Positions 5,683-5,792 of a stretch of DNA of 5,792 nucleotides are shown here, piece after piece. The notes under the pieces are model-generated. The model saw only the letters and a list, made by a program, of their open reading frames with translations. It was not told the origin of the DNA and did not search any database. The stretch covers positions 1 to 5,792 of the forward strand of contig JAIRRQ010000095.1 of assembly GCA_031255895.1 (NCBI GenBank), written 5' to 3'. Each line of letters begins with the position of its first letter. Positions within the stretch are counted from its first letter, which is position 1. A program made the translations under genes and the position numbers. Source of the DNA: Methanocalculaceae archaeon (GTDB lineage: Archaea > Halobacteriota > Methanomicrobia > Methanomicrobiales > Methanocorpusculaceae).

Positions 5683-5792
5683 ATGATTGATTCAGAATTT
5701 GGCAATCACTACTACATAATTAAAACGACGTCTAAGCACGAGCGGACGGTTGCAGATAATATCCGCGAGGCTATTGAAAATAATATGACAGA
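5683..5792 (+). CDS. spt5: Transcription elongation factor Spt5 (NusG family), 3'-truncated by the window edge
   Basis: Spt5 binds the RNA polymerase clamp with its NGN domain (as a heterodimer with Spt4 in archaea) and keeps elongation processive; its KOW domain contacts the ribosome in the bacterial homologue. Only the first 36 codons are visible. They match the start of an NGN domain: HYYIIKTTSKHERTVADNI (residues 9-27), i.e. the first beta strand with the Tyr-Tyr/Lys-Thr pattern, then the Glu-Arg/Val-Ala helix. ATG 5683 lies 4 nt after the secE stop; the ATG at 5675 closes at once, so it is not a start. No clear Shine-Dalgarno sequence is seen, which suits translational coupling to secE. 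Gene order secE-spt5 is classic in archaea, as secE-nusG is in bacteria. Confidence 0.92.
   Translation, partial: MIDSEFGNHYYIIKTTSKHERTVADNIREAIENNMT

Overview
The window looks like the chromosome of a methanogenic euryarchaeon, most likely of the Methanomicrobiales (a Methanocorpusculum-like organism is a guess from memory). The reasons are the end of an Ech-type energy-converting [NiFe] hydrogenase operon, an archaeal D-aminoacyl-tRNA deacylase (DtdA) with a long C-terminal extension, and the euryarchaeal gene order ftsZ-secE-spt5. No mobile element, CRISPR array, tRNA or rRNA is visible.

Left part (1-1109): the last two genes of an ech operon, the hydrogenase large subunit (5' end outside the window) and the 2x[4Fe-4S] subunit EchF. 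They are read on the + strand and sit 5 nt apart, with the Shine-Dalgarno sequence of echF overlapping the echE stop codon. The large subunit ends exactly at the residue where other [NiFe] hydrogenases are cut during maturation, so it needs no C-terminal protease. A hairpin with a T-tract just after echF probably ends this transcript.

Middle (1110-2821): about 1.7 kb of AT-rich DNA without a confident gene. It is not featureless. On the + strand, 1298-1711 reads as a broken membrane-transport permease (two frames, one in-frame stop), and 2117-2539 stays hydrophobic in a single frame across several stop codons, beginning with an intact 67-codon two-helix membrane ORF. There is also an 11-bp tandem duplication and two small inverted repeats. 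The simplest reading is a graveyard of decayed genes between two conserved operons.

Right part (2822-5792): a tight + strand operon, dtdA-ftsZ-secE-spt5. dtdA and ftsZ overlap by 4 nt (ATGA), the ftsZ stop codon lies inside the ribosome-binding site of secE, and spt5 starts 4 nt after secE. The products clear D-amino acids from mischarged tRNAs (DtdA), build the division ring (FtsZ), form part of the Sec translocon (SecE) and aid RNA polymerase elongation (Spt5, cut by the window end). They share no pathway, but all are growth-linked core functions, so co-transcription with growth rate is plausible. The most notable points are the C-terminal domain of DtdA, which carries a motif reminiscent of tRNase Z, and the roughly 90-residue acidic N-terminal tail of FtsZ.
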